Source: Microcyclospora pomicola (Eukaryota > Ascomycota > Dothideomycetes > Capnodiales). From it: DNA of 64,000 nt. A program made the translations under genes and the position numbers. Where the stretch lies: NCBI GenBank assembly GCA_002786065.1, contig NHNY01000001.1, positions 2,356,001 through 2,420,000 on the forward strand, in the 5' to 3' direction. The notes below the pieces were generated by a model that was given only the letters and a program-made list of their open reading frames with translations, was not told the origin of the DNA and made no database searches. Positions 8,883-24,127 of this stretch are shown here, one piece after another; position 1 is the stretch's first letter, and each line of letters begins with the position of its first letter.

Positions 8883-10647
8883 ATGACCGCAAATGCAAGT
8901 CCCAATGCTAACCATCATCCCAGCGCCAGCACCACGACCATGCCCCGTCGTTCGGCCCGTCTGCGCGGGGAGTCCGCAGAGGCTCCAGACCACGGTTTGT
9001 CACATCCCCTACCCCTACCCCTCCCGTGTCGTCTCCGTGCCACTCCCCCACCATATCAGTTCAACGTCATTGAACAATTTTCTTTACAGTCGCTGTTGCC
9101 CGGAGGCCTGCCCCTCCAAAGGCCAAGAAGGCCGCTGCCTTCAACCCGGCAGCGGTGTGCGACCGTCTCGTGGCCGGAGACGCCGCCGTGCGCGCCGCGC
9201 TGACAAAGGCGCAACTGGCAGACGTGGCGGAGACCTTCGCGAGAAGGGAGAGGGAGTGGGAAGAGAGAGTGCTGCAGTTGGCAGCGGAGAGGGACCAGGC
9301 GGTGGCGGCTCTTCGGGCAGCNNNNNNNNNNNNNNNNNNNNNNNNNNNNNNNNNNNNNNNNNNNNNNNNNNNNNNNNNNNNNNNNNNNNNNCCCCCCTCG
9401 CCGCCGAGCCTACTCCCCGCTCGCCCTCCCCTCCCGCCCCCTCCGAGACGCCAGTTCCCTCCTGGCGTCGCTTCGCCGCCAGCATCAGCGGCTTCCTCTC
9501 CCCGTTCGCGGGTCGTACATCGACCCCGATCACATCACAAGGGGCGCCACCAGTGGCTTCGTCGGAGAAGCCACTGGGTGAGCTCACCCCAGCTGCACGC
9601 AAGCGTGCAGCACCAGAAGAGGAGACACCGAGAGCAATCAGGACACCATCCGCATTCCTCGGGCCCTCTTCCAAGAACCCACAAGTGCCGACCTCACTCT
9701 CCGCTATCACGGAGTTGACGGAGCGATCGGCCTCCACCATGTCGCTTCCTGCCGCCACACCATCCAGAGCTCCACGCTCAGTACGTGCCGCTCGTCTCGC
9801 CCGGCAGCAGTCGAACACCTCCTCCACCCCGCGCACATGGACATCACAGGCCCAGCAATCCTCCAGCAGTGCGTTGTTGAGATACCAGCGCATGCGTGCA
9901 GCCGAGCGTGATGCCGAGAAGCTCCGCGCCGAGCAGGAAGACAGAGAGACAAGCCTCCATCGCCGTAAGCGCGTCAAGGTCGCCGACTTGGTCACCCTTC
10001 CACACCACAGACCAGACGAGTCTTCCTCCACCTTCCGCGTCCCAGACATCGACAGCGACGACGAGATGGAAGTCGACGAGGATGAGCCGTTACGCAGCAA
10101 CGTGTTCAGCATGGCAGGCACACAGGTAGAGGAGCAGCAAACCCCCCAGCATGCATCCACACCGACATCAAAGACTACGCCAAGAGCAGTAGCACCATCA
10201 TCACCGTTCGAACCCGCCGCATCTTCCACACCAGAGCCTACGCCAAGAGCAGTAGCACCATCATCACCATTTGAACCAGCCGCATGGTCAACACCAGAGC
10301 CTACGCCAAGAGCAGTAGCAACACTCTCCACATCACAGCCTGCATCGGCGCGTGCATCACAATATGTACCAGAGCCCGCAGCAACACCCTCTCATAGAGC
10401 AGCCGCTACATCACCAGCACTGCCAGCAAAATCACCAACCGCATGGGAGTCGTTCGTCGAAGCATGGAACAAGCCCACCAAGCGACCAAGCGAGCCTCTT
10501 GAGCAACAATATTACGACATGTTCGTCAACAGCATGATCGAAGCTGGAATTCCCTTCAAAGTCCCGGAAGACAGACTTGAGGTATCTGATGGCGCGCAGA
10601 TGGATCACTACTTTGGCGGTGTCGTACTAGAAGCCTCACCTCACTGA
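8883..10647 (+). CDS. Disordered repeat-containing protein, interrupted by assembly gap
   Basis: I do not recognise this gene. Exon 1 (8883-8994; in-frame alternative ATG at 8940 giving MPRRSARLRGE) joins over a 95-nt intron (GTTTGT donor, TTTACAG acceptor) to exon 2 from 9090. Before the gap the product has a basic N-terminus and a predicted coiled coil (ALTKAQLADVAETFARRERE, continuing to about 9321). After the gap comes a Pro/Ser/Thr/Ala-rich region, a basic RRKRVKVADL patch, an acidic patch (DSDDEMEVDEDE), three 21-residue repeats with TPRAVAPSSPFEPAA, and a more ordered C-terminus (WESFVEAWNK to GGVVLEASPH). The frames before and after the 70 N do not match, which is explained if the true gap length is 2 mod 3. 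Low complexity and basic patches suggest a nuclear protein; that is inference. Confidence 0.65.
9322..9391. other. Assembly gap (70 N)
   Basis: Seventy unresolved bases interrupt the coding region of the disordered protein. Both flanks are very GC- and C-rich, which may explain the sequencing failure. The placeholder length does not keep the reading frame, so it is probably not the real length. Confidence 0.99.
10177..10344 (+). repeat. In-frame 63-bp tandem repeat
   Basis: Two nearly identical 63-bp units (starting 10177 and 10240) and a third, partial and diverged unit (from 10303) encode 21-residue repeats beginning TPRAVAPSSPFEPAA. Unit length is a multiple of three, so gain or loss of units keeps the frame. 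Confidence 0.9.
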
Positions 10648-10659
10648 ACGACCATCACA

Positions 10660-11136
10660 GCATGGCTTTTCTCTTTCGCCCTGGCTTGTCTTCGACGGCG
10701 AGCATTGAGAAGCTGCCGGCTGATGATGCCCGTTTCATGATTTCTGCGACACACTCATCTCTCCGACCATCACCTTACTCTCGCGCATGGCTTTCCTCAT
10801 TCGCCCTGGCTTGTCTTCGACGCCGAGATGATGAGATGCTGCCGGATTTCTCCACTTTCAGAACTCCGCCATATGGTCTCGTCCTCGATCATCCACAACC
10901 TCTTCTGTGTGCATGGCTTTCCTCAACGACTCTGGCTTGTCTTCGACGCCGAGATGATGAGATGCTGCCGGCATAATCACAACACACGAATTGCTCTGCT
11001 CTTCCCTGGTGGTACTTCCAGATGCAGCACAACATTCGCCTCTCTAGCCAACAACTACGCTTCTTAATGCATGGCTTTCCTCAACATCTCTGGCTTGTCT
11101 TTGACGCCGAGATGACGAGATGCTGCCGGCATGATC
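10660..11136. repeat. Minisatellite family A, four dispersed copies
   Basis: A block of about 60-70 bp starting GCATGGCTTT and containing CTGGCTTGTCTTCGACGCCG and a GATGATGAGATGCTGCCGG end occurs at about 10660, 10785, 10911 and 11069. Start-to-start distances are about 125, 126 and 158 bp, so the conserved block alternates with less conserved spacer. The first copy is the most divergent. Confidence 0.85.
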
Positions 11137-11155
11137 GTAACATGGCTTTCTCTAC

Positions 11156-11465
11156 CTTTCTTCACGGCACTTCTCATTTGGCGTTCTGGATCACAATACG
11201 CATCGGGCACAAAAGCCTTTCTTCATGATACTTCTTCGTCGGGCGTCCTGGGTCACAACACGCACCGGACAAAGAGATTTTCTTCGTGGTACTGCTTCAT
11301 TCGGTGTTTATGGGTTGCAATGCATATCAAGCAACAGGTTTTGTTCATGGTTCTTCTTCATTCAGCGGTTATGGGTTGCAACGCGCATCGGGGCAAAAAG
11401 CTTTTCTTCATAGGGTTTTCTTCATTCGGCGTTTGTGGGGTCCGCAATGGGCATCGGGCAGAAGT
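11156..11465. repeat. Minisatellite family B, five 61-63 bp tandem units
   Basis: Five head-to-tail units start at 11156, 11217, 11278, 11339 and 11402. Each reads roughly TTTTCTTCATGGTACTTCTT, then CATTCGGCGTTTATGGGTTG, then CAACGCGCATCGGGCAAAAA. The first three are 61 bp long and the last two about 63. Units differ by many substitutions, so the array is not young. Confidence 0.85.
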
Positions 11466-11739
11466 ATTACTGCACCTCGAAAAGTTGTCTTGCAGGTTAT
11501 GATACCCTCTTCTGAGCTTTACGACATGGAAGCTGTTTTTCTGGTACAGCCGATGATGGAATGAATGACGACTTATGGACTTCGAACCTTGACGTTGCTA
11601 CCTTGTCTTCTTTCGTGACTGTTTGTCTTTAGTGATCTTTGTTCCTTTGTTCGGAATGAGATGTTTGCACGGCTTTACGTATACATGATCAACGAGGAGC
11701 GTCAGATGATGCAATTGAGAGTAGTACTGTGATATAGCT

Positions 11740-12933
11740 CTACTTGGACAAAACGAACCACGCCGCACCCAACACCAGCAGCGATCCAGCGCCTGCTAGC
11801 TTCCTGACGACACTCCCCGACCCTTCATCAGCCATATCAAGCACTGCTTCCGTCGACCGCCCAGCTGCAATCAGAGTCTCGCCTGCGGTGTCTTGCACCT
11901 TGGACGACTGATTCAACCTCGCCTGCTGCTCCTCCCAGATACGTCGTAACGCCGCCAGATCCTGCTTCCACTCGTCAGCCGACGCTCGCGCTCCCGCCTC
12001 CTCCACCTCGACGCCCTGCACGTTGCCGAAGAAATCCAGCACGCGGCGGTTCCGCGCCGCCGCCTCCCCGCCCCGGAACAGATCGTAGCGCACGCCGGCG
12101 TCCGAGTGCACGCGGTCGAAAGTGTAGAAGTCGAAGAGCTCGCCGAGCGTGACATCGGACGAGGTCGAGTTGAGGCGGGTCTCGAGAAACTCCAGGTTGT
12201 AGTAGGTCCAGCGGTCGATGACGGCGACGCCGACGTCCTGGTCGGCGTGGTGCGAGTACGAGCTCTGGTCTTTCGCCGACGAGCCCGTCGCCACGATCCC
12301 CGGCGAGTACATCTCCGTGTACATCGTGTTGGCCTGGCAGGTGTCGATCATGAACAGCAGCTCGTGGTACCGCTTCTTCTCGTACATCTGCTCAAAGGCG
12401 TCGGCGAGGTCGAACGACGAGATCTCCTCGCTGTCTTGGAACTTGAGGAAGTTCTCCCCGCCGTGGCCCGTCATGTAGATCAAGATGTTGCTGCGGTCGT
12501 CCGTCATGAGGCGCTTGCTGGCGGGTTGGCCGGCGGGCCACCGGTCGGTGAGGAGTCGGATGAAGTTCTCGACTGTGACTTCGTTCCCCCGGTAATCGAC
12601 TTCGATGCCGCCCATCCCGCCTTCTTCGCCTTTCTTCTCGTCGTAGAGATCTAGCTGCCGGCTCTTGTCATTGAAGACTGCGCCGGAGAAGGCGTTGCGC
12701 GGGTTGCACGCCATGTCGTCGGGAAGCATGAGTATGATCTGCGAGTCGGGGATCCCCAGCCGTTTGACGGTCCGGTAGAGCGAGAGCGTGTTCGCCATGT
12801 GTCGGTAGTTGAACCAGAAACGCGAGGTCGAGACCAGAACGGCCCAGTTGGAGGTGTGTGTTGCGCATGTTGGGGTAGGGAAGCTGGCGAGAAGGGCGAT
12901 GAGGGCTGTCGGCAGGGCAGAGAGGAGGTGCAT
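11740..12933 (-). CDS. GPI8: GPI-anchor transamidase catalytic subunit
   Basis: A single exon encodes 397 residues from the ATG at 12933. This is the caspase-like cysteine protease of the GPI transamidase complex in the ER, which cuts the C-terminal signal of precursor proteins and attaches the GPI anchor. It begins with a signal peptide (MHLLSALPTALIALLASFP). The C13 peptidase domain shows NWAVLVSTSRFWFNYRHMAN, LMLPDDMACNPRN, the catalytic histidine in MTGHGGENF and the catalytic cysteine in MIDTCQANTMY. A C-terminal hydrophobic segment (GSLLVLGAAWFVL) gives the ER membrane anchor. The frame is open 49 codons further upstream, but that part lacks family character and lies before the signal peptide, so the internal ATG is chosen. 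It is divergent from ARO1. Confidence 0.95.
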   Translation of the reverse strand: MHLLSALPTALIALLASFPTPTCATHTSNWAVLVSTSRFWFNYRHMANTLSLYRTVKRLGIPDSQIILMLPDDMACNPRNAFSGAVFNDKSRQLDLYDEKKGEEGGMGGIEVDYRGNEVTVENFIRLLTDRWPAGQPASKRLMTDDRSNILIYMTGHGGENFLKFQDSEEISSFDLADAFEQMYEKKRYHELLFMIDTCQANTMYTEMYSPGIVATGSSAKDQSSYSHHADQDVGVAVIDRWTYYNLEFLETRLNSTSSDVTLGELFDFYTFDRVHSDAGVRYDLFRGGEAAARNRRVLDFFGNVQGVEVEEAGARASADEWKQDLAALRRIWEEQQARLNQSSKVQDTAGETLIAAGRSTEAVLDMADEGSGSVVRKLAGAGSLLVLGAAWFVLSK

Positions 12934-18627
<5,694 letters not shown>

Positions 18628-19162
18628 ACGGTTCTGTATGAGTGAATCTATTTTACCGTCCAAAGATTTATGGATACATTATTAGCAACGTCGCTGGTGT
18701 CTGTCAGTAGTGGTGATTGGTGATGGTTGAACACGAATTTTTCGGCCACGTGCACATTTTTGGTGCAGCTTTAATCAGTCGCATATAGGTACGATCAATC
18801 TTATCTCATCCTGAAGTGACATTACTTCTCCGCTTGGCATGAACTCACTGATACCTGCCTCATATTTTTCGTCATTCAACGTGCAGGCAGCCCATAATCG
18901 CATTCAGGATATGCCTTTACACAACTGCTGTGCCGGCTGGAACATGAAACCCTCGAAGTGAGGAGCGGAAGTAAAACTAAAGTCAACGCTCAAGACCGCC
19001 CAGTCTCAAGATGTAGTGCTTCTCTACCTCAATAATGATGTGATCTGAGGGACCATATTACTGTGTATAGAATGGACCTCTCCCTTGACCCGGTGTATTC
19101 CATATCTCTATACATGTCCCCGTTACATTGAAAAAGACTTTTACTCTATCTTCCCTCCCCCA
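18628..19162. other. Convergent spacer ARO1/transcription factor
   Basis: About 530 bases between two stop codons; should hold both 3' untranslated regions. Nothing else was recognised. Confidence 0.5.
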
Positions 19163-22100
19163 TTAATGATGAAACTCAAACGTCTCGTCGAGCGGCATGT
19201 CGAAAACGCCGTCGAAGATGTCCATCTCTGCATCGATGTTTTCAGCAGTAGCATGCGGCGCGGGAGGACAAGCAGGGGGATCGGCAGCATCGTGGTCAGT
19301 CATAAACATGTCTTCGGCGGAGAAATCCTCGGCCAGCCATGAAGTGTCAAGTGGAAGCTCGCTAGATGTAGGCGGCGGTGCGACTGCGAGGTTGGGGGCA
19401 GTGCCAAAGTTGGTCGTGGTGGCGATCAGGTCGTCGAGGTCTTTCATGGTGAACTCGTCGTTGAACTGCCAGGGCGTAGTGGCCTGATCGTACGTTTGTT
19501 GAGGCGCGGTAGCGATCGTTGATGTGACAGCATCATGGCTGAAGGGTAGGGGGCCGCCGAGCTGACCGCCGAGGAACTCCATCATGGCGCCCGTCGTGGG
19601 AGGGAGGCCCAGACTCGGCGGTGACCTTGTTGTAGTGATAGGTGCTGGCATGTTGCCGCTGTCGGGCCACGTGCCAGTGATGGTGGCGAAGCGGGCTGCG
19701 CGGTCTTCGGCAAGTTCGTAGCGGTGATGCGGGAGGAAGTCTTTCGGTGAAACAACAGAAGAGAGTGGTCCTAGTGTGGCATTTTCAGCGCTCCCGCTTG
19801 GCTTCAGACCTCTCACTCGCTCTATGGTTTGTACGTCGCCTTCCTGCACTTCGAGGCGTGTTGCTAGTTCGGAATTTGGAACCACAGAGCGAAGTCGAGC
19901 CGCATGTTCTGCCAACTCCGGAGTAAGATTTTGACCACACCATCTCATGTGTTGCGGACCAGAAGAAGAGTTGTCAAGCTGGCTGACCTCAGCTTTGTTA
20001 GTGGCGCACTCAGCATGACCACAGCGGAAATCTTGATCTTGAAGCACACCACTTTCGCTGAGCGCAGAATATGCAGCTCGAAGTACCGTGATGCGCGCAT
20101 GCAGTTGATCTTCGTATGACGCAGGCAAAGCATAGATGCCGCTCACGGCTTTCTGATCGGTCAGCGCATGTAGCTGAGCAGCGAAGGGAATGCGAAGTCC
20201 AAGATCACCATAGAACTCCAGATCCTCAGGCACTTCCCGCCCTTGTCCACCAATAGTACTTGGGATGTAATCCAGCCCATGTGCTTTCTTGAATAGATCG
20301 AGCCACGCTGAATGGTCGGCCGGAGTTTGATTCCATGTATCGTTCGACCCAAACAATATGTTCCTTGCCCGTTGTTGCAACATATCATCGGTGATGACAA
20401 CGCCTTGTTGCGCCATCTCGTTTGCGAATCGCCCCAATCTTACAGTCAGGACTTCCCAACAAGTAGACTGATGCCCAGCCTCGTCGAGTCCCAAAGCCTC
20501 CGAGCACAAATTCGAGGGGTTGTCCACCGACTCACATGCCTGTCGCCACGATGATCGATTAGTCGCAGAAAAAGGATTCGGCGATACTGATTCCAGCCCA
20601 ATCAGATACGGTGGCATAGCATTTGTGACTTGTGCTGCCACAGCTGGATCCAGACCTCGACAACCTTTCCACTCCGCCATCTTCGCGCCGGCTTTGAAAT
20701 GAGCGGTGAGATGATCGACTCTCTCCTGCCATGTAGAGAAACGCTGCGCACAGAATCCACATCGACAGTTGATATTGACAGCGATCGACTTCCACTCATT
20801 CATGGCTGCAGACATTTCGCAGCCATGCATCAATCGCATATGTTGCCGCAAGTGGTCTTTTCGGTAGAATGTTCGAGCTTCCATCCCCTTCTCCTCACAC
20901 TGTTGATGATTATGTGTTTCAATATGTTCCTTGGATGGAGCTTCTACATCGCAGTAAGCACATATCCCTGTGCCGCTTGCTGCATCTATTATGATCGGAC
21001 CAGCTGGAGTGCATATCCACTTCTCAAGCGACAAATGCAAAGACTTCTCGTGCCTCGTCCAGTCGTATTTCGACTTGAAGGTATCCGTGCAGAAAGTGCA
21101 TTGGAAAATGCGTTTGCTGTCGTCAGACTGCTTCTTGACTGAGACCTGTATAGCTCTTTTCCGACGCCTTCGATCTTTCCTGCCAATCAAGCTCGATGAG
21201 AAAGAACCAAACGACCCGCGGGAGTGAGATGATCCGTGGGAGAAGGCGGCACTGGAAGCAGATAGCGAGGACGTTTGAGCTGAAGTATCGAGCGAGGTTG
21301 TTGATGGTGCTCGATACGAGGCGAATCCAGAACCATTGCTTGAACGCTTTCGCACTCTTCTGCTACTTCCGGGCGATGCGGACCCTATCTCTTCCGGCAA
21401 GTCGCTATTGGCGACAGCTTGTGCAATATCTGTGATCGAGGCTGGCTCGTTCTCTGGTGGCGAGTTCTTCCATCTTTCGAAGGGATTCAGCTCTTCCCAG
21501 GCTTTCTTCTGAGTTGGAATCTCGATCGCAGGCGTGGTGGGCTTAAGGCTCGGTGACATAGGTATTTTCGGTTTCTTTTCCGCCACCTTTCGTCGTCGTC
21601 GAGCATTCGCAAGCCAGTTGGCAATCTGAGTGGACTTGAGATCGGTCTGCTTTTCGAGCTCGATTCTCTCGTCTTCGGTAGGGTAGGGGTGCTCGCTGTG
21701 GGCATCAAGCCAGTCTCTGAGGATCTTCACAGCATGTCTAGGAAATCGAATGCCATTGCGCTTCGAGCTACCTGGTTCATCGTCCTTCACAGGAGTTGTG
21801 GTACCGCTGGCGCGACCCTTGGAATTCATCGGCTTGATCCCAGTGAAAGTGCCTCTTTCTCTGGCAGTTTCTTCATCCACAATATGTAGGGTGTCCAGGA
21901 AAGTTCCAGTGACAGTGCCGTTGTTGTAGTTCATGGATTCCAGAGTGTGCGAGTTGTTCAAGGAGCATTCCCGAAACAGAGTCTTGCATGGTGTGCAGCT
22001 GACTTCACCACGCTGTAGGTAGCATTCCAACCTTTTCGACCGGCAGTAATCGCATGACTTGGCGGGACGAATGAAACGTGGTATCCAGTTCTCGAACTTG

Positions 22101-22383
22101 GAATAATCCGGTTCCGCGAGACCATCGCCGGTCTGAACAACAGGCGCAGAGGCATCCCAGCCATTGATGAGTATGCTATTGGTTATCAGTAAGGTTTACC
22201 GCAAGATTACCAGTGCCGGCGAACATACTCATCATTAGTGAGCTGGGTCAGCCCAGGAACATGTTCATTGCCCGTTAGAGCAGCGCCAGAATCCAGGAAC
22301 AAAGGCTCCGGCAGGTCCAGCAATTCGGTAAAATCTCGATCGAAGGGCGTTTGAGGTTCCACCTCTTCGTGGATGACGGGCAT
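19163..22383 (-). CDS. Transcription factor with zinc cluster, TALE homeodomain and C2H2 fingers
   Basis: Two exons (22383-22229, 22175-19163) with a 53-nt intron (GTATGT donor, TAG acceptor) encode 1055 residues. Three DNA-binding modules are visible. Residues 93-122 have six cysteines spaced C-x2-C-x6-C-x8-C-x2-C-x6-C, a Zn2Cys6 pattern with the basic RSKR stretch after the second cysteine. Residues about 190-250 are a TALE homeodomain (HPYPTEDERIELEKQTDLKS, IANWLANARRRRK). From about residue 410 come C2H2-type fingers (FQCTFCTDTFKSKYDWTRHE, further Cys/His pairs ending in QHMRLMH, then CGFCAQRFSTWQERVDHLTA). A serine-rich linker separates homeodomain and fingers, and the C-terminus is acidic, suggesting activation. 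Proteins with homeobox plus C2H2 are known in Pezizomycotina; the target genes are unknown. The first exon is needed to see the full N-terminus. Confidence 0.9.
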
Positions 22384-23450
22384 CTTGTCTTATTACAGGG
22401 TCCAGGTCACCAGCTAACCGTAGGGCGGCAAAATTGCAGCACAAGAGTCTGGAAAATGGTAGTAGGGCGCAAGAATGCGCAGAAGGAATGTGAAGGGCGT
22501 GAGATCAAGCGGTCGACATGGCATTGATCAGGTACATGTGGCAGAAAAGTCGAATGGCTTGAGTCATGCGTTCGACGGTAAGTTACAATCGAGGCTGGTC
22601 CACGCCCTTCGATTGACAAGCAGCGGGTCCCGTTATCGCTAGCCTCGATTGTTATTATAGTATGGCGGGATCCTGGGGTCTGCGCAACATAGGCACATCT
22701 CAACACTTCACCTCACTTATTGCTTGGTCGCGTTTCTGGGAAATATACCTCCATTCCAGTCCACGCCAAACAAACATTCGAGTAGGTCGCTTCTTGCAGT
22801 TGCTGACTGAAGCCCGCAAGAATGAATGGCATCGCGCAAGACGAACTCAAGCATACCTTGGATACTTTACGCAGATATGTCAGCCCCCGATAACGGCATC
22901 CTTCCGACGTAGGATTGTCAACGGTACATCCACCCGTTAGTACGCTGTTGGTGTGGTCAACGCCAAGGAGACATGAAGGATGGCAAGAAGCGGATAGCTA
23001 GCAGCTATCTAGATGTAGGCTCTCCTACGATCTCAAGTCAGACGACTCCGGCCTGAAGACAGCAAGTGCCACGCGCAATGGCCCGGCATGTGTTGCCATG
23101 GTCTGGACTCTATGTCCGATCGTTGCCAGCACTATCAATCTTCTGGTAGACATCCTGTGCCGCTCCATGCTACCATCGAAGCACCAGAATGGACTTATCC
23201 AAGGCACTGGAAATGCTGCTAGAGCATCGTTGAGGGCACACTGCCCAAACATCTCTAGAAGAGGCCCTCCATATTATGGTCTTCGAGCAGCAGCAGCAGA
23301 TTCACGATGATGGCAGCTCCAGTACGGGTTGGGACCTCCAGTCATTAGGACAACGCATCTGACTGTCTCTGCCTGGTCCTGAACCATATCCTGACAGAGG
23401 ATCCGTATCTCAACAACCGTGCTGATGAGAGACCGCCAAATAAGGTCCAA
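22384..23450. other. Intergenic, promoter of the homeodomain factor gene
   Basis: About 1.07 kb upstream of the transcription factor gene and downstream of the twin-CX9C gene. Short frames without protein character only. Large intergenic leaders are common for fungal regulators, but no specific site was identified. Confidence 0.5.
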
Positions 23451-23750
23451 TCATGCTTTTCTACCTGCAGCTTTCTGTTGACCACGCTGATTAGTGACAT
23501 ATGAGCAAGCGCTGATGATTGGCAAGAACATACCAAGTAGCAATCCTTGAACGCTGCGAACTCCTTGGCACACATGTTCTTATGGACATCTTTGTAGTTG
23601 GCAGCAACACATTGCCCGTAAATGGCGCCCTATATGGTATTTAACATGAGCGTCTACTTCTATGACCTGTGAAGCATTCGCGCATACCTGAGCGCCACAC
23701 TTGGCAGTAGCCTCTGCAAATTTCTCAATAGGTCGTGTTCGGCCAGGCAT
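23451..23750 (-). CDS. Twin-CX9C protein, NDUFAF8-like complex I assembly factor
   Basis: Three short exons (23750-23688, 23629-23534, 23474-23451) join in frame to 60 residues. The start is MPGRTRPIEKFAEATAKCGA and the end YLKAAGRKA. Introns of 58 and 59 nt have GTATGC/GTATGT donors and TAG/CAG acceptors. The four cysteines form two exact CX9C motifs: C-GAQGAIYGQ-C and C-AKEFAAFKD-C, the fold of proteins imported into the mitochondrial intermembrane space by Mia40. The wording around the motifs (KCGAQ-AIYGQCV, KNMCAKEF-A-K-CYLKAA) resembles human NDUFAF8 (C17orf89), which works in complex I assembly; that match is from memory. Yeasts without complex I would not need it, whereas filamentous fungi have complex I. 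The gene is divergent from isoleucyl-tRNA synthetase, 377 bases apart. Confidence 0.85.
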
Positions 23751-24127
23751 TATGTCTTCTTTGCCAGAACCAGGAGGAGTTCAATTTGTCACTGGATGAA
23801 GAAAGCGATGTAAAGATGGAACGAGGTGAACGCTACCGATGCAATGGCGAACTCTGGGGCATAATAACAGAAGGCTCACTCATGTTGTATGATGCTTGGT
23901 GTATATCTCATACTGGTCGTGACCAGCTATACCCAATGACGTCCAAATATATGTGCCCCTCCAGAATTTCGAAGCTGGGTGAGCACATATTGGTGGAGGA
24001 GTCATCTTTGCCCGGGACCGTTGACGGTACTTTATACTCCTCAAGCATACTCGTCGCGCAATACGGAGCTGTTGAAGGAATTTCCAAGACTCTCGATTGT
24101 GTGCACTTCTAGTCAAGATCGCCCGAG
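23751..24127. promoter_or_regulatory. Divergent promoter, twin-CX9C gene/ILS1
   Basis: The 377 bases between two opposite start codons must serve both genes. It contains CCAAT overlapping TGACGTC at 23933-23943 and a GAGTCA (reverse TGACTC) at 23999-24004. These resemble a CCAAT box, an ATF/CREB half-type site and a Cpc1/Gcn4 core, but none is proven. Confidence 0.4.

Larger units (their letters stand above)
10648..11739. other. Convergent intergenic region filled by minisatellites
   Basis: About 1.1 kb between the stops of the disordered-protein gene and GPI8. Most of it is made of two unrelated repeat families (listed separately). Reading frames here encode repeated peptides such as LACLRRRDDEMLP, but these follow from the repeat and there is no sign of selection on a protein. 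Confidence 0.6.

Noticed and set aside
8481-8993. Minus-strand frame with poly-leucine/valine or Cys/Trp stretches
   Set aside because: The peptide is a direct product of the CAG/CAC triplet tracts and shows no other protein feature.
9141-10331. 396-residue minus-strand open frame across the N gap
   Set aside because: It is antisense to the disordered protein gene, passes through unresolved bases and reflects the repeat and GC-rich composition.
10662-11564. Frames encoding repeated peptides (LACLRRRDDEMLP and others) downstream of 10647
   Set aside because: They follow from the minisatellite units, change frame between units and have no conserved start; no gene is supported.
12106-12654. 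182-residue plus-strand frame inside GPI8
   Set aside because: It is antisense to a well-supported enzyme gene and has biased composition only.
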